DNA of 9,882 nt, taken from Actinomycetota bacterium. GTDB taxonomy: Bacteria; Actinomycetota; Rubrobacteria; Rubrobacterales; Rubrobacteraceae. Under the pieces are notes generated by a model, which saw nothing but the letters and a program-made list of their open reading frames with translations, had not been told where the DNA came from and ran no database searches. Shown one piece after another: positions 1 through 5,379 of the stretch; position 1 is the stretch's first letter; every line of letters begins with the position of its first letter. The position numbers and the translations under genes were made by a program. The stretch spans positions 1 through 9,882 of the forward strand of contig JAIVIG010000369.1 of assembly GCA_020200675.1 (NCBI GenBank), written 5' to 3'.

Positions 1-42
1 CCTATATCCTGGGAGGCGGCGCCGGAGGCCGGAGATCGGGCG

Positions 43-741
43 GTGGGCGGTCGCTGGACGGACCCGCCGTTCTTCTTCGCGCTCTGGATGTTCGTTATGG
101 TGCTGTCCTACAACGTGGTCAACCTGCTCTCGTTTTCGGGGCTGGTAGAGTCCGGGGTCTTCGAATCGGCCGACCCGATCTCGCCGTCCCTCGTGATCAT
201 GAGCGAGCTGCCGTTCGTGATCGTGGCCCTGTGCGGCGTGGGGCTGGGGGTTCGCCGCAACTTTCGGGAGACCATCCGCCGGCTCGGATATGGATCTTTG
301 ACGCTCGCCCAGCTCGGCATTATCCCGCTCTTCGTCGCCGGGGCTCTGGGGCTCGAGGCCGGCTTCAACTTGCTCTTCGCCTGGCTGCAGCCGGAGCTCT
401 ACGATACCGTCGGGGAGATCTCCGAAGGACTCTTCAACGCGGACAACCTGAGCCTACCCGCAGCGATCCTCTTCGGCCTGCTCATCGGGGTCGGGGCCGC
501 CGCCGGCGAGGAGACGCTCTTCCGCGGCGCCGTGCAACCCGCGCTCGGGATAACGCTCACCTCGCTCCTCTTTGCCTCCATACACTTCCAGTACGGCCCC
601 TCCATCGTGCTGATCCACATCTTCGTGCTATCCGTGGGCTTCGGCCTCCTGCGCAAGTACGTGAACACCACCGCCTCCTTCCTCGCCCACACGGGATACA
701 ACTTCATGCTGGTGATACTCTCCTACTTCCTGGGCGTGTAG
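43..741 (+). CDS. CPBP-family intramembrane metalloprotease
   Basis: Predicted membrane-embedded protease of the CPBP (CAAX protease/bacteriocin-processing, Abi) family, which cleaves or processes substrates within the membrane; the substrate is unknown. The family motifs are visible: EETLFR (residues 156-161, the glutamate pair plus Arg), FASIH (177-181) and HTGYN (216-220). The His and Glu residues of these motifs form the presumed metal site. Hydrophobic segments lie at about residues 10-31, 48-70, 86-105, 138-155, 170-180, 187-203 and 220-231. Start: GTG at 43 with GGAG eight bases upstream is the first canonical start in the window, but the frame is open to base 1, so the gene may begin off the left edge. 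The stop is TAG. It converges with the kinase gene, 22 bases away. Family call is firm; the start is not. Confidence 0.85.
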   Translation: MGGRWTDPPFFFALWMFVMVLSYNVVNLLSFSGLVESGVFESADPISPSLVIMSELPFVIVALCGVGLGVRRNFRETIRRLGYGSLTLAQLGIIPLFVAGALGLEAGFNLLFAWLQPELYDTVGEISEGLFNADNLSLPAAILFGLLIGVGAAAGEETLFRGAVQPALGITLTSLLFASIHFQYGPSIVLIHIFVLSVGFGLLRKYVNTTASFLAHTGYNFMLVILSYFLGV

Positions 742-742
742 C

Positions 743-764
743 AAGAGACTGCCTCCGGTCTCTT
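743..764. terminator. hairpin between convergent genes
   Basis: A perfect 7-bp inverted repeat (AAGAGAC at 743-749, GTCTCTT at 758-764) with an 8-base loop fills the gap between the protease stop (739-741) and the original stop of the convergent kinase gene (764-766). Its position suits a bidirectional transcription stop, but neither strand has a following U-tract, so intrinsic termination would be weak. Confidence 0.4.
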
Positions 765-844
765 CAAGGCTCACCCGACATCTCTTCGACGATGAAGCAG
801 CCCTTCTCGTCTATGCGCACGTGGTAGAGCTCGTCAAAGCCTTC
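764..844 (-). pseudogene. detached C-terminal tail of the kinase gene
   Basis: This is 26 codons plus TGA in exactly the same frame as the kinase gene and immediately downstream of its TAG (845-847). It begins EGFDELYHVRIDEKG and ends GEP. From memory of this P-loop kinase family, the full protein is about 150 residues and ends with an EGFDELY-V-I segment, so the 122+1+26 codons here restore the expected length and ending. There is no start codon or ribosome site for separate translation. It is best read as the natural C-terminus of the upstream gene, cut off by one nonsense change or a sequencing error. Confidence 0.75.
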
Positions 845-1213
845 CTACGTGGTGGGTACACGCAGCCGTTTGTAGGTACCCAGAATCCCCTTCTCCGGGA
901 TGCGGGCTTTGCCCGTCCGTTGGTTGTTCCGGGCGAGCGCCTCTTTTGGTTGCAAGCGAAAGTAGTAGCCGACGACGCGAAAACCCCCAGAGCGTGCGAG
1001 CTCTATGTATCGGGCGCGCTCCTCGACGGAGGGGTTCGTGTTGTCCACTACGAAAGGTTGTTTGGCCTCGATGCAGGCGCGCAGGAGGAGTTGCTCCCGG
1101 TGACGGGTCTTGAGCATATCGAGGTTGATCCTGAGGTGGGTGTCGAAGAAGCGCGCCCGGTAGAACGAGGATTTCCCGGACGCCTGGATACCGACGAAGA
1201 CGACCGCCTCCAC
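845..1213 (-). CDS. P-loop polynucleotide-kinase-like ATPase, prematurely stopped
   Basis: Small AAA/zeta-toxin/T4-PNK-like kinase. Walker A is GIQASGKSS (residues 8-16). RINLDMLKTRHRE (28-40) and VVDNTN (55-60) follow at the positions of the substrate-site Asp and Asn motifs of such kinases, and ALARNNQRTG (92-101) supplies a lid-type Arg. The expected role is ATP-dependent phosphorylation of a nucleic-acid 5' end or similar substrate; the substrate cannot be read from sequence. Start is GTG at 1213, the only canonical start after the preceding in-frame stop, with a weak ribosome site. Translation ends at TAG 845-847, but a conserved-looking tail continues in the same frame to TGA at 764-766. 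The product therefore either lacks its last 27 residues or the gene is a recent pseudogene. It is third after nfo and the XRE regulator, 33 bases downstream of the latter. Confidence 0.75.
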   Translation of the reverse strand: MEAVVFVGIQASGKSSFYRARFFDTHLRINLDMLKTRHREQLLLRACIEAKQPFVVDNTNPSVEERARYIELARSGGFRVVGYYFRLQPKEALARNNQRTGKARIPEKGILGTYKRLRVPTT

Positions 1214-1246
1214 GCCGCCGTTCCGACCGGAGGATCTACTTCTTCG

Positions 1247-1552
1247 CTAGGCGGCCAGCGTACCCGTCACGGACGCCGCTACCGGAGTCTCGGGCTCCAG
1301 GGTGGTGGCGATGCGGAGGAGTAGGACCCTCACCTCCATCCCGAGGCCACCGGCGACGCTCTCGAGCACCCGGGAAGAAGGGTCCTTCTCGCCTCGTTCG
1401 ATCTCCGCGAGGTACGAGACGGAGACGTGCGCCCCTTCGGCGACCTGGCGCAGGGTGAGACCGCTCTCGGTGCGTATCGCCCTCAACGTCTCGCCCGTGG
1501 CCGAGAGCAAATCCGTTTTGCTTTGCGACGGATGGATCTCCAGAGTCTTCAT
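1247..1552 (-). CDS. XRE-family HTH regulator, ClgR-like
   Basis: A 101-residue DNA-binding protein with a single Cro/CI-type helix-turn-helix. ETLRAIRTESGLTLRQVAEGA (21-41) gives helices 1-2, SVSYLAEIERGEKDPSS (44-60) gives the recognition helix and the following turn, and a C-terminal helical section (61-81) plus a short tail complete it. The phrase YLAEIERGEKDPSS resembles actinobacterial ClgR, which activates clp protease genes, but such phrases are common in XRE proteins, so the target is not known. There is no sensor domain. The ATG lies 9 bases after the nfo stop with no Shine-Dalgarno sequence, and a TANNNT box sits where a leaderless transcript would need it. It may thus be expressed both from the nfo operon and from its own promoter. 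Confidence 0.8.
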   Translation of the reverse strand: MKTLEIHPSQSKTDLLSATGETLRAIRTESGLTLRQVAEGAHVSVSYLAEIERGEKDPSSRVLESVAGGLGMEVRVLLLRIATTLEPETPVAASVTGTLAA

Positions 1553-1558
1553 AATGAG

Positions 1559-1588
1559 ATTCTATACCCACTGGCGCGCAAGGGACAA
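1559..1588 (-). promoter_or_regulatory. putative leaderless promoter of the XRE gene
   Basis: On the minus strand, TAGAAT (1564-1559) matches the actinobacterial TANNNT -10 box. It lies exactly six bases before the ATG at 1552, so +1 would be the A of the ATG. TTGTCC (1588-1583) is a fair -35 at 18 bases. The -10 box overlaps the TAG stop of nfo. The absence of a ribosome site at this ATG supports leaderless initiation. Confidence 0.5.
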
Positions 1589-2467
1589 CCCACCCGCGAG
1601 CTCCTTGGCGAGCCGCACCTGCTCGGCGTCCGTCTCCGGCGTCGCGTACGGCGTCTCCATCACCCCCGGTACCCCCGTTAACCCCTTGAAAAGCTCCACC
1701 CATCCCCCCCTCGAAACGTGACCCTCCCCGATCCTCTCGTGCCCATCCCGGTGGCTCTCGAACCCGTTCCTGGGATCGTTGAGGTGCAACAGCGCGAGGC
1801 GATCCCCCAACTCCGCCACGAGCTCGGACGCGACATCCCTGGCTCCCTCCGGCGTCGAGATGTCGTGCCCCGCGACGTACGCGTGCGCCGTGTCCACGCA
1901 CACACGCACCCCGGCCCTATCGGCAACCCTGGCCAAGGCGTCGAACGTGGAGCACAGCTGCGTACCAGCCCCGACCGAGTTCTCGACCAGCGGCTCCGCC
2001 GGCTTCGCTACTCCGTCCGTTCCGGCCTCCTCCGCGGCGAGCTCCCGCGCTCCGGCGAGCCCTTTTACGAGTCGTTCCATGCCTTTCTCCTCACCGCTCC
2101 CCGCGTGACTGCCCGAGTGGACCACCACGAAGTCGGCGCCCACCGATCCCGCCGCGACGAGCTCCGCTGCGAGCACCCGCGCCGATCTTTCGCGCAGTTC
2201 GGGGTCCGGGGAGGCGAGGTTTATCAGGTACTTCGCGTGTACGACCACGGGGTCGAGCCTGACCTCGCGGGCGCCTTCGACGAAGAGCCCGGCGTCCGGA
2301 CGGGGTACGGGCATGGCCCAGCCCTGGGGGTTCGAGACGAAGATCTGGACCGTCTCCAGCTCTTGCTCACGGGCGAGCCGCAGGGTTTTCTCGAGGCCGC
2401 CCGAGGTCGGCAGGTGCCGGCCTATCCTATTGGTGCGCGCCTGCGTTCGGGTCGCGGGTTCGGACAT
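1562..2467 (-). CDS. nfo: endonuclease IV (AP endonuclease, TIM barrel)
   Basis: Deoxyribonuclease IV cuts DNA 5' of abasic sites in base-excision repair and removes 3'-blocking groups; it is cytoplasmic and uses three zinc ions. At 301 residues it has the normal family length. Recognisable blocks: RIGRHLPTSGGL (14-25), QIFVSNP (41-47), HAKYLINLASPD (77-88), VVVHSGSH (114-121), LVENSVGAGTQ (160-170), VCVDTAHAYVAGHDI (189-203), LLHLNDPRNGFESHRDGH (226-243) and ETPY (271-274). All nine metal ligands expected from the E. coli enzyme have counterparts: H77, H117, E162, D192, H195, H228, D241, H243 and E271. ATG 2467 is chosen because the conserved first strand starts a few residues later and the longer upstream frame looks non-coding. 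It has no ribosome site, and a -10 box 7 bases upstream suggests leaderless expression. It is first in a likely operon with the XRE regulator and kinase. Confidence 0.93.
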   Translation of the reverse strand: MSEPATRTQARTNRIGRHLPTSGGLEKTLRLAREQELETVQIFVSNPQGWAMPVPRPDAGLFVEGAREVRLDPVVVHAKYLINLASPDPELRERSARVLAAELVAAGSVGADFVVVHSGSHAGSGEEKGMERLVKGLAGARELAAEEAGTDGVAKPAEPLVENSVGAGTQLCSTFDALARVADRAGVRVCVDTAHAYVAGHDISTPEGARDVASELVAELGDRLALLHLNDPRNGFESHRDGHERIGEGHVSRGGWVELFKGLTGVPGVMETPYATPETDAEQVRLAKELAGGLSLARQWV

Positions 2468-2474
2468 GCGGCGG

Positions 2475-2480
2475 ATTCTA
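2475..2480 (-). promoter_or_regulatory. putative -10 box of nfo (leaderless)
   Basis: TAGAAT on the minus strand fits TANNNT, with seven bases between it and the nfo ATG, so transcription would begin at or one base before the start codon. It is the same hexamer as the one in front of the XRE gene. No convincing -35 was found. The nfo ATG lacks a ribosome site, which agrees with leaderless translation. Confidence 0.4.
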
Positions 2481-2510
2481 CCGGGTACGCGACGCTCCCG
2501 TTGTGAGAGA

Positions 2511-2550
2511 TATAATCCTTCAGAGATTTCAGAGAACACACCGGAGGAAG
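2511..2550 (+). promoter_or_regulatory. consensus -10 box and ribosome site of the 153-aa gene
   Basis: TATAAT (2511-2516) is a perfect -10 hexamer in GC-rich surroundings; the -35 at the usual distance is poor. Transcription should start near 2523. The leader carries two copies of TTCAGAGA (2519-2526 and 2528-2535) and a strong ribosome site GGAGGAAG (2543-2550), five bases before the ATG at 2556. Confidence 0.6.
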
Positions 2551-2555
2551 TTCGT

Positions 2556-3017
2556 ATGACGGTAGAAGGCAAGGTAGCAAAGATTCTGGGCAAGGGCGAG
2601 GTCGTCTTGAACCGGGGCCGCTCGCACGGCGTTCGGCAAGGCATGCTCTTCGAGATCTTCGCCCCCGAGGGCGAGGAGGTCTGGGACCCGGACACCGGCG
2701 AAACTCTTGGCACCGTGGAGGAAGTGAAGGCGAAGGCCGAGGTGACCGAGGTGAAGGAGAAGCTCGCCGTCGCCCGCCTCTTCGACGCGGGCTCGCCCTT
2801 CGGCGCGGCGGGCGCCGCCGGCTTCGGGGATCTGCAGGAGAACCTCCAGCGCATGTTCGGACAGATGTTCGGCGATGACGTCCGCATTCAGGGCTTCGGT
2901 ACCGGGAGCGGACAGGGAGGCGAAGGTCCCGACCTCGAAAGCCTCTTCGGCGGTCCTCTGGAGGACGTGACTAAGGTCCAGGTCGGCGACGCCATACGCG
3001 AGATAAAGCGCGGCTAG
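2556..3017 (+). CDS. uncharacterised protein with a split beta-barrel-like domain
   Basis: A 153-residue protein of unknown function with no signal peptide or membrane segment, probably cytoplasmic. Residues 4-75 alternate in a beta pattern: GKVAKIL, EVVLNRG, GVRQGMLFEIF, then DPDTGETLGTVEEVKA and a strand AEVTEVKEKLAVARL. This arrangement resembles the C-terminal barrel of FlgT-type proteins, where a strand, a DP-TGE turn and a G-x-V/I strand recur. Residues 78-137 form a glycine-rich, probably disordered insert containing a short helix (GDLQENLQRMFGQMFGD, 91-107). VTKVQVGDAIREI (138-150) looks like the closing strands. The start is certain: a strong ribosome site and -10 box lie upstream. 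It is the first gene of a plus-strand pair with the rhomboid gene, 36 bases apart and in the same frame. The fold is an inference and the function is unknown. Confidence 0.75.
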   Translation: MTVEGKVAKILGKGEVVLNRGRSHGVRQGMLFEIFAPEGEEVWDPDTGETLGTVEEVKAKAEVTEVKEKLAVARLFDAGSPFGAAGAAGFGDLQENLQRMFGQMFGDDVRIQGFGTGSGQGGEGPDLESLFGGPLEDVTKVQVGDAIREIKRG

Positions 3018-3053
3018 CGCAGAGCCAGCGCCGGTCTCTTCCAGCCACCACTC

Positions 3054-3746
3054 TTGGCCATCTCACGCCTCCCGGTAACCTTCGGCCTGATCGCCACCTG
3101 CGTCCTGGTGTACGTGCTGGTGGCCCTCCAGGGCGCGGCCATTGGCGTGCCACCGAACGTGGGGCTCGTAGAGCAGCCACGGGAGGTCTTGAGCCAAGGA
3201 GCACTCGTGCCGGCGCTGGTCGCGCAGGGCGAGGCGTGGCGCCTCATCACGAGCGCCTTTCTGCACTCGGGCTTCGTGCATCTGGCGCTGAACATGCTCT
3301 CCCTCTACTTCCTGGGATCATTCGCGGAGGTCACGTTCGGGAGGAGCCGGTTCCTCGCGCTCTACCTGATCAGCGGTATCGCGGGCGGGCTCGCATATCT
3401 GTATTTCGGTTCGTTCAACGCGCCGGCGGTCGGGGCTTCGGGCGCGATCTTCGGCCTGCTGGGCGGCGTGTTCGGGTTCGCCATAAGGCGCGGCACCTTC
3501 TCGACGCGCAACCCTATAATCAGTCAGCTCCTGCTGCTCACCGGGCTCAACCTCTTTATCGGCTTTACCATCCCGGGCGTGAGCAACACGGCCCACATCG
3601 GCGGCCTCCTCGGCGGTCTCGTCTTCGGCTACCTCATGGCCCCGACGGTCTACTCCCAGAAGAAGCTCGTAGCCACGACTCCCATCCTGCTCGCCTTCGG
3701 TCTCGAAGCCATCCTGCTGGGCCTCTGGTACCTCCTCTTCGCCTGA
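3054..3746 (+). CDS. rhomboid-family intramembrane serine protease
   Basis: A 230-residue polytopic protein that should cleave membrane-spanning substrates within the bilayer. Rhomboid signatures are complete: the WR pair (62-63), HSGFVHLALNM (71-81, the HxxxN oxyanion region, H76 and N80), GASGAIFG (127-134, catalytic S129) and AHIGGLLGGLVFG (180-192, catalytic H181). Membrane segments lie at about 10-28, 72-92, 98-118, 126-143, 158-172, 180-196 and 208-229, giving the 6+1 type. The start is uncertain: TTG 3054 is the only canonical start between the upstream gene's in-frame TAG and the first membrane segment, and no ribosome site precedes it. Translation may depend on coupling with the upstream gene. 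It ends with TGA and converges with the CopD-domain gene. Confidence 0.9.
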   Translation: MAISRLPVTFGLIATCVLVYVLVALQGAAIGVPPNVGLVEQPREVLSQGALVPALVAQGEAWRLITSAFLHSGFVHLALNMLSLYFLGSFAEVTFGRSRFLALYLISGIAGGLAYLYFGSFNAPAVGASGAIFGLLGGVFGFAIRRGTFSTRNPIISQLLLLTGLNLFIGFTIPGVSNTAHIGGLLGGLVFGYLMAPTVYSQKKLVATTPILLAFGLEAILLGLWYLLFA

Positions 3747-3804
3747 GAAGAGGCAGCGCCAGCTCTAAGTTAGCAAGCGTTGCAGGAATAGACGATAGCG
3801 GCCG

Positions 3805-3819
3805 CGTGATGGTCTCACG
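3805..3819. terminator. weak hairpin between convergent genes
   Basis: CGTGA-TGGTC-TCACG is a perfect 5-bp stem with a 5-base loop in the 77-base gap between the rhomboid stop (3746) and the CopD-domain stop (3824). There is no U-tract on either strand. It is the only inverted repeat of note in this gap, and termination is a guess from position. Confidence 0.2.
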
Positions 3820-3823
3820 TGGT

Positions 3824-4426
3824 CTACGGCGACAGCGATGCGCTTGCGGCCGGGCCTCCGCCGTCTTCGACCGTTTGCTGCTCGGCGTCGGCCGGCGGTA
3901 GGGTCGTCAGGAAGCCCGTGGCCACGAGGACGCAGATGGCCAGGATCAGCTCGGTCCCCACTATACGGCCAAACGGCCCCCGCCCCTCCAGCACCAGGTT
4001 CGTGCCGCCGCCCGCGAACAGGAACGCTGCCAGCCCCAGCTTTATCAGGAGGGCGTAACCGTAACTTGTCCCCAGCAACCCCTCCACGCTCGGCACGTGG
4101 AGTAAGGTCGCGTATACGCCGGTGACGATGAGGATCATGACGGCGAGGGTGGCCAACCTGGAGAAGCGTCGCACCGTCCGCCGGCACAGTCTTGTCCGTT
4201 GTTTCGCCGGCATCGCGCGCAGGGGTCCCAACAAGGCGAGCGGGAATCCCAACAGTCCTCCCACCCATAGCGACGCCGCGCAGATGTTTCGCGTGAGAGA
4301 AGAAAGCGGGCGGGTACTTCCCGGAGACCGACTCGATAGAACGCCCGCAGTGGCCTGCCTGAGACTTCCTGATATGTTCTCCCGGTTCCCCGTGTCCTCC
4401 ACAAACCCAAATCGGCTCACGAGCAT
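3824..4426 (-). CDS. CopD-domain membrane protein with atypical N-terminus
   Basis: A 200-residue protein with four membrane segments (about 47-68, 91-111, 122-141, 155-175). It matches the CopD copper-resistance domain in LWVGGLLG (53-60), RRFSRLATLAVMILIVTGVY (86-105), LLGTSYGYALLIKLGLA (117-133), GGGTNLV (139-145) and GTELILAICVL through LPPA (157-179). CopD proteins are thought to move or bind copper at the membrane. Typical CopD/YcnJ proteins have extra membrane segments upstream; here residues 1-46 are hydrophilic and Ser/Arg-rich. A His I expect just before the AA-LWVGG stretch is absent (RNICAAS). ATG 4426 is supported by GGAAAG (4435-4430), and it lies 14 bases after the ZIP stop, so it is translated from the zur operon. 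It may be a shortened or remodelled relative, and copper function is not assured. Confidence 0.7.
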   Translation of the reverse strand: MLVSRFGFVEDTGNRENISGSLRQATAGVLSSRSPGSTRPLSSLTRNICAASLWVGGLLGFPLALLGPLRAMPAKQRTRLCRRTVRRFSRLATLAVMILIVTGVYATLLHVPSVEGLLGTSYGYALLIKLGLAAFLFAGGGTNLVLEGRGPFGRIVGTELILAICVLVATGFLTTLPPADAEQQTVEDGGGPAASASLSP

Positions 4427-4440
4427 TCTCTTTCCGGAAG

Positions 4441-4956
4441 CTAATGGCCCAGGAAGGTCATGAGACCGACGGTAGTCCCGATGAGCGTCGCGGCGAAGAC
4501 GGCGCTGGTAATCCTGCTGGGGTTTATGGCCTGGGCCTCCGGAAGAAGGTGGGCTGCTCCCATGTAGGCCAGTACGCCGCCTGCAACGCCGATCAGGAAG
4601 CCGAGGGCTTGATCTCCGGGTACGGGCGCGGCCGCGGTCAGGGCCGCCGCGAGTGGTATCGCGAGCCCCAACAATACCGTAGAACGTATCACCTGAGCGC
4701 GCGTGGCGCGTGCGGCTACAAGGACTGCGGCCAGCGAGATCCCGACCGGCGCCTGGTGCGCGATGATACCGAGCCCGACGAGCCCCGCGGTGATTTCGGA
4801 TGCTTTGGCGCCAACACCCAGAACGAAACCGTCGGCGAGGTTGTGGATCGCCAGCCCCAGGACGAACGGCCCGAGCGCGCGCTTGCCGACGCGCTCCTCG
4901 GGCGCGTGATGCGGGCTATGGGCGTACGCCTCCCAATTGAAAAACTTTTTCACCAT
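4441..4956 (-). CDS. ZIP-family metal transporter, lacking TM1-3
   Basis: ZIP proteins import zinc or other divalent metals through eight membrane segments. This 171-residue frame holds only the equivalent of TM4-TM8. After a His-bearing loop (YAHSPHHAPEER, 11-22) come TM4 with IHNLADGFVLG (37-47), TM5 with AHQAPVGISL (66-75), and segments at about 92-111, 116-137 (ending AAHLLPE) and 150-169. The TM5 motif resembles the HKAP version of ZIP9-type proteins rather than HEIPEG. The His loop normally sits between TM3 and TM4, so the first half of the protein is missing and is not encoded elsewhere in the window. The ATG at 4956 has no good ribosome site. The first codons coincide with a perfect Zur-type palindrome (4938-4952). 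It lies 12 bases after zur in the same operon. It may be a remnant or a short functional variant. Confidence 0.75.
   Translation of the reverse strand: MVKKFFNWEAYAHSPHHAPEERVGKRALGPFVLGLAIHNLADGFVLGVGAKASEITAGLVGLGIIAHQAPVGISLAAVLVAARATRAQVIRSTVLLGLAIPLAAALTAAAPVPGDQALGFLIGVAGGVLAYMGAAHLLPEAQAINPSRITSAVFAATLIGTTVGLMTFLGH
4938..4952. promoter_or_regulatory. Zur-type 7-1-7 operator, copy A (ZIP start)
   Basis: TGAAAAA-C-TTTTTCA is a perfect 7-1-7 palindrome, the spacing used by Fur-family repressors. It agrees with actinobacterial Zur boxes as I recall them (TGAAAA...TTTTCA). AAT precedes it, exactly as in copy B. It overlaps ZIP codons 2-6 (M-V-K-K-F-F). A minus-strand A-rich hexamer (AAAAAT, 4969-4964) could act as a -10 with a start near 4957, but no -35 is visible. 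Confidence 0.65.
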
Positions 4957-4968
4957 TACCCAAATTTT

Positions 4969-5334
4969 TTACCTGCACGCTCCGCACCGGCCGTAGACCT
5001 CCAGGCTGTGAGCACTGACCTCGAAGTCGGCGCTACCGGGGGGAAGGCGTTTGGGGTCTAGCGGGCACTCTTCGAACTCGGAGATGTCGCCGCAGGATTC
5101 GCAGATCAAGTGGTGATGATGGTTCTCGGCGAGCTCGTAACGCGCCCCGTCGCCGAGATCGAGGCGGCGCACTATCCCCAGGCTCCCCAGGAGGTCCAAC
5201 GTACGGTACACGGTCACCAATCCAACCTCGGGACACCGCACACGGATCTCCTCGAGACTCTGGTGCTGCTCCTCCACGAGCGCCCGCAACACCGCCATCC
5301 GCTGCGGCGTCGCCTTGTAACCTCCGCCCCGCAT
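4969..5334 (-). CDS. zur: Fur-family metalloregulator, probably Zur
   Basis: A metal-dependent repressor; zinc is the likely effector because the next gene is a ZIP transporter. From the ATG it has 121 residues: winged helix YKATPQRMAVLRAL (6-19) and VGLVTVYRTLDLLGSLGIV (37-55), regulatory His cluster NHHHHLICESC (71-81), structural zinc cysteines C78/C81 and C117/C120 (GRCGAC), plus H109 in the usual AHSLEVYG context. ATG 5334 gives a protein lacking the usual first helix, and its GGGAAG abuts the codon. CTG at 5361 in the same frame would add nine residues (LRLGAAIGK in sequence, Met at initiation), restore the normal length, and has GGGAGG six bases upstream, so 5361 may be the true start. 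A palindromic operator near the predicted transcription start suggests autorepression. Zur versus Fur, PerR or Nur is not settled by sequence alone. Confidence 0.88.
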   Translation of the reverse strand: MRGGGYKATPQRMAVLRALVEEQHQSLEEIRVRCPEVGLVTVYRTLDLLGSLGIVRRLDLGDGARYELAENHHHHLICESCGDISEFEECPLDPKRLPPGSADFEVSAHSLEVYGRCGACR

Positions 5335-5367
5335 CTTCCCAATAGCCGCCCCCAGCCTCAGCCCGAA

Positions 5368-5373
5368 CCTCCC
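5368..5373 (-). promoter_or_regulatory. ribosome site favouring a CTG start for zur
   Basis: GGGAGG (5373-5368, minus strand) lies six bases before CTG 5361 but 33 bases before the ATG at 5334. It is the only strong Shine-Dalgarno sequence in the zur leader, so it argues for initiation at CTG, which also supplies the first helix expected in Fur-family proteins. Confidence 0.45.
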
Positions 5374-5379
5374 GCTAAT

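Noticed and set aside
845..847. TAG as a recoded (pyrrolysine-like) codon in the kinase gene
   Set aside because: TAG ends at least nine other genes in the window, so general recoding is not credible, and no specific signal is seen nearby.
2468..2887. Extension of the endonuclease IV frame upstream to 2887
   Set aside because: The extension lies opposite the 153-aa gene, has biased composition and lacks family similarity. The ATG at 2467 gives the normal endonuclease IV length.
3015..3056. Readthrough of TAG fusing the 153-aa protein to the rhomboid
   Set aside because: The frames agree, but the 12 linking codons look non-conserved, TAG is the common stop here, and both proteins are complete alone.
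4265..4300. A frameshift in the CopD-domain gene, since another frame reads SHAKHLRGVA at the place where a His-Leu motif is expected
   Set aside because: Further upstream that frame shows no membrane segment or CopD-like sequence, and the ATG with ribosome site at 4426 belongs to the main frame. Kept only as a weak possibility.
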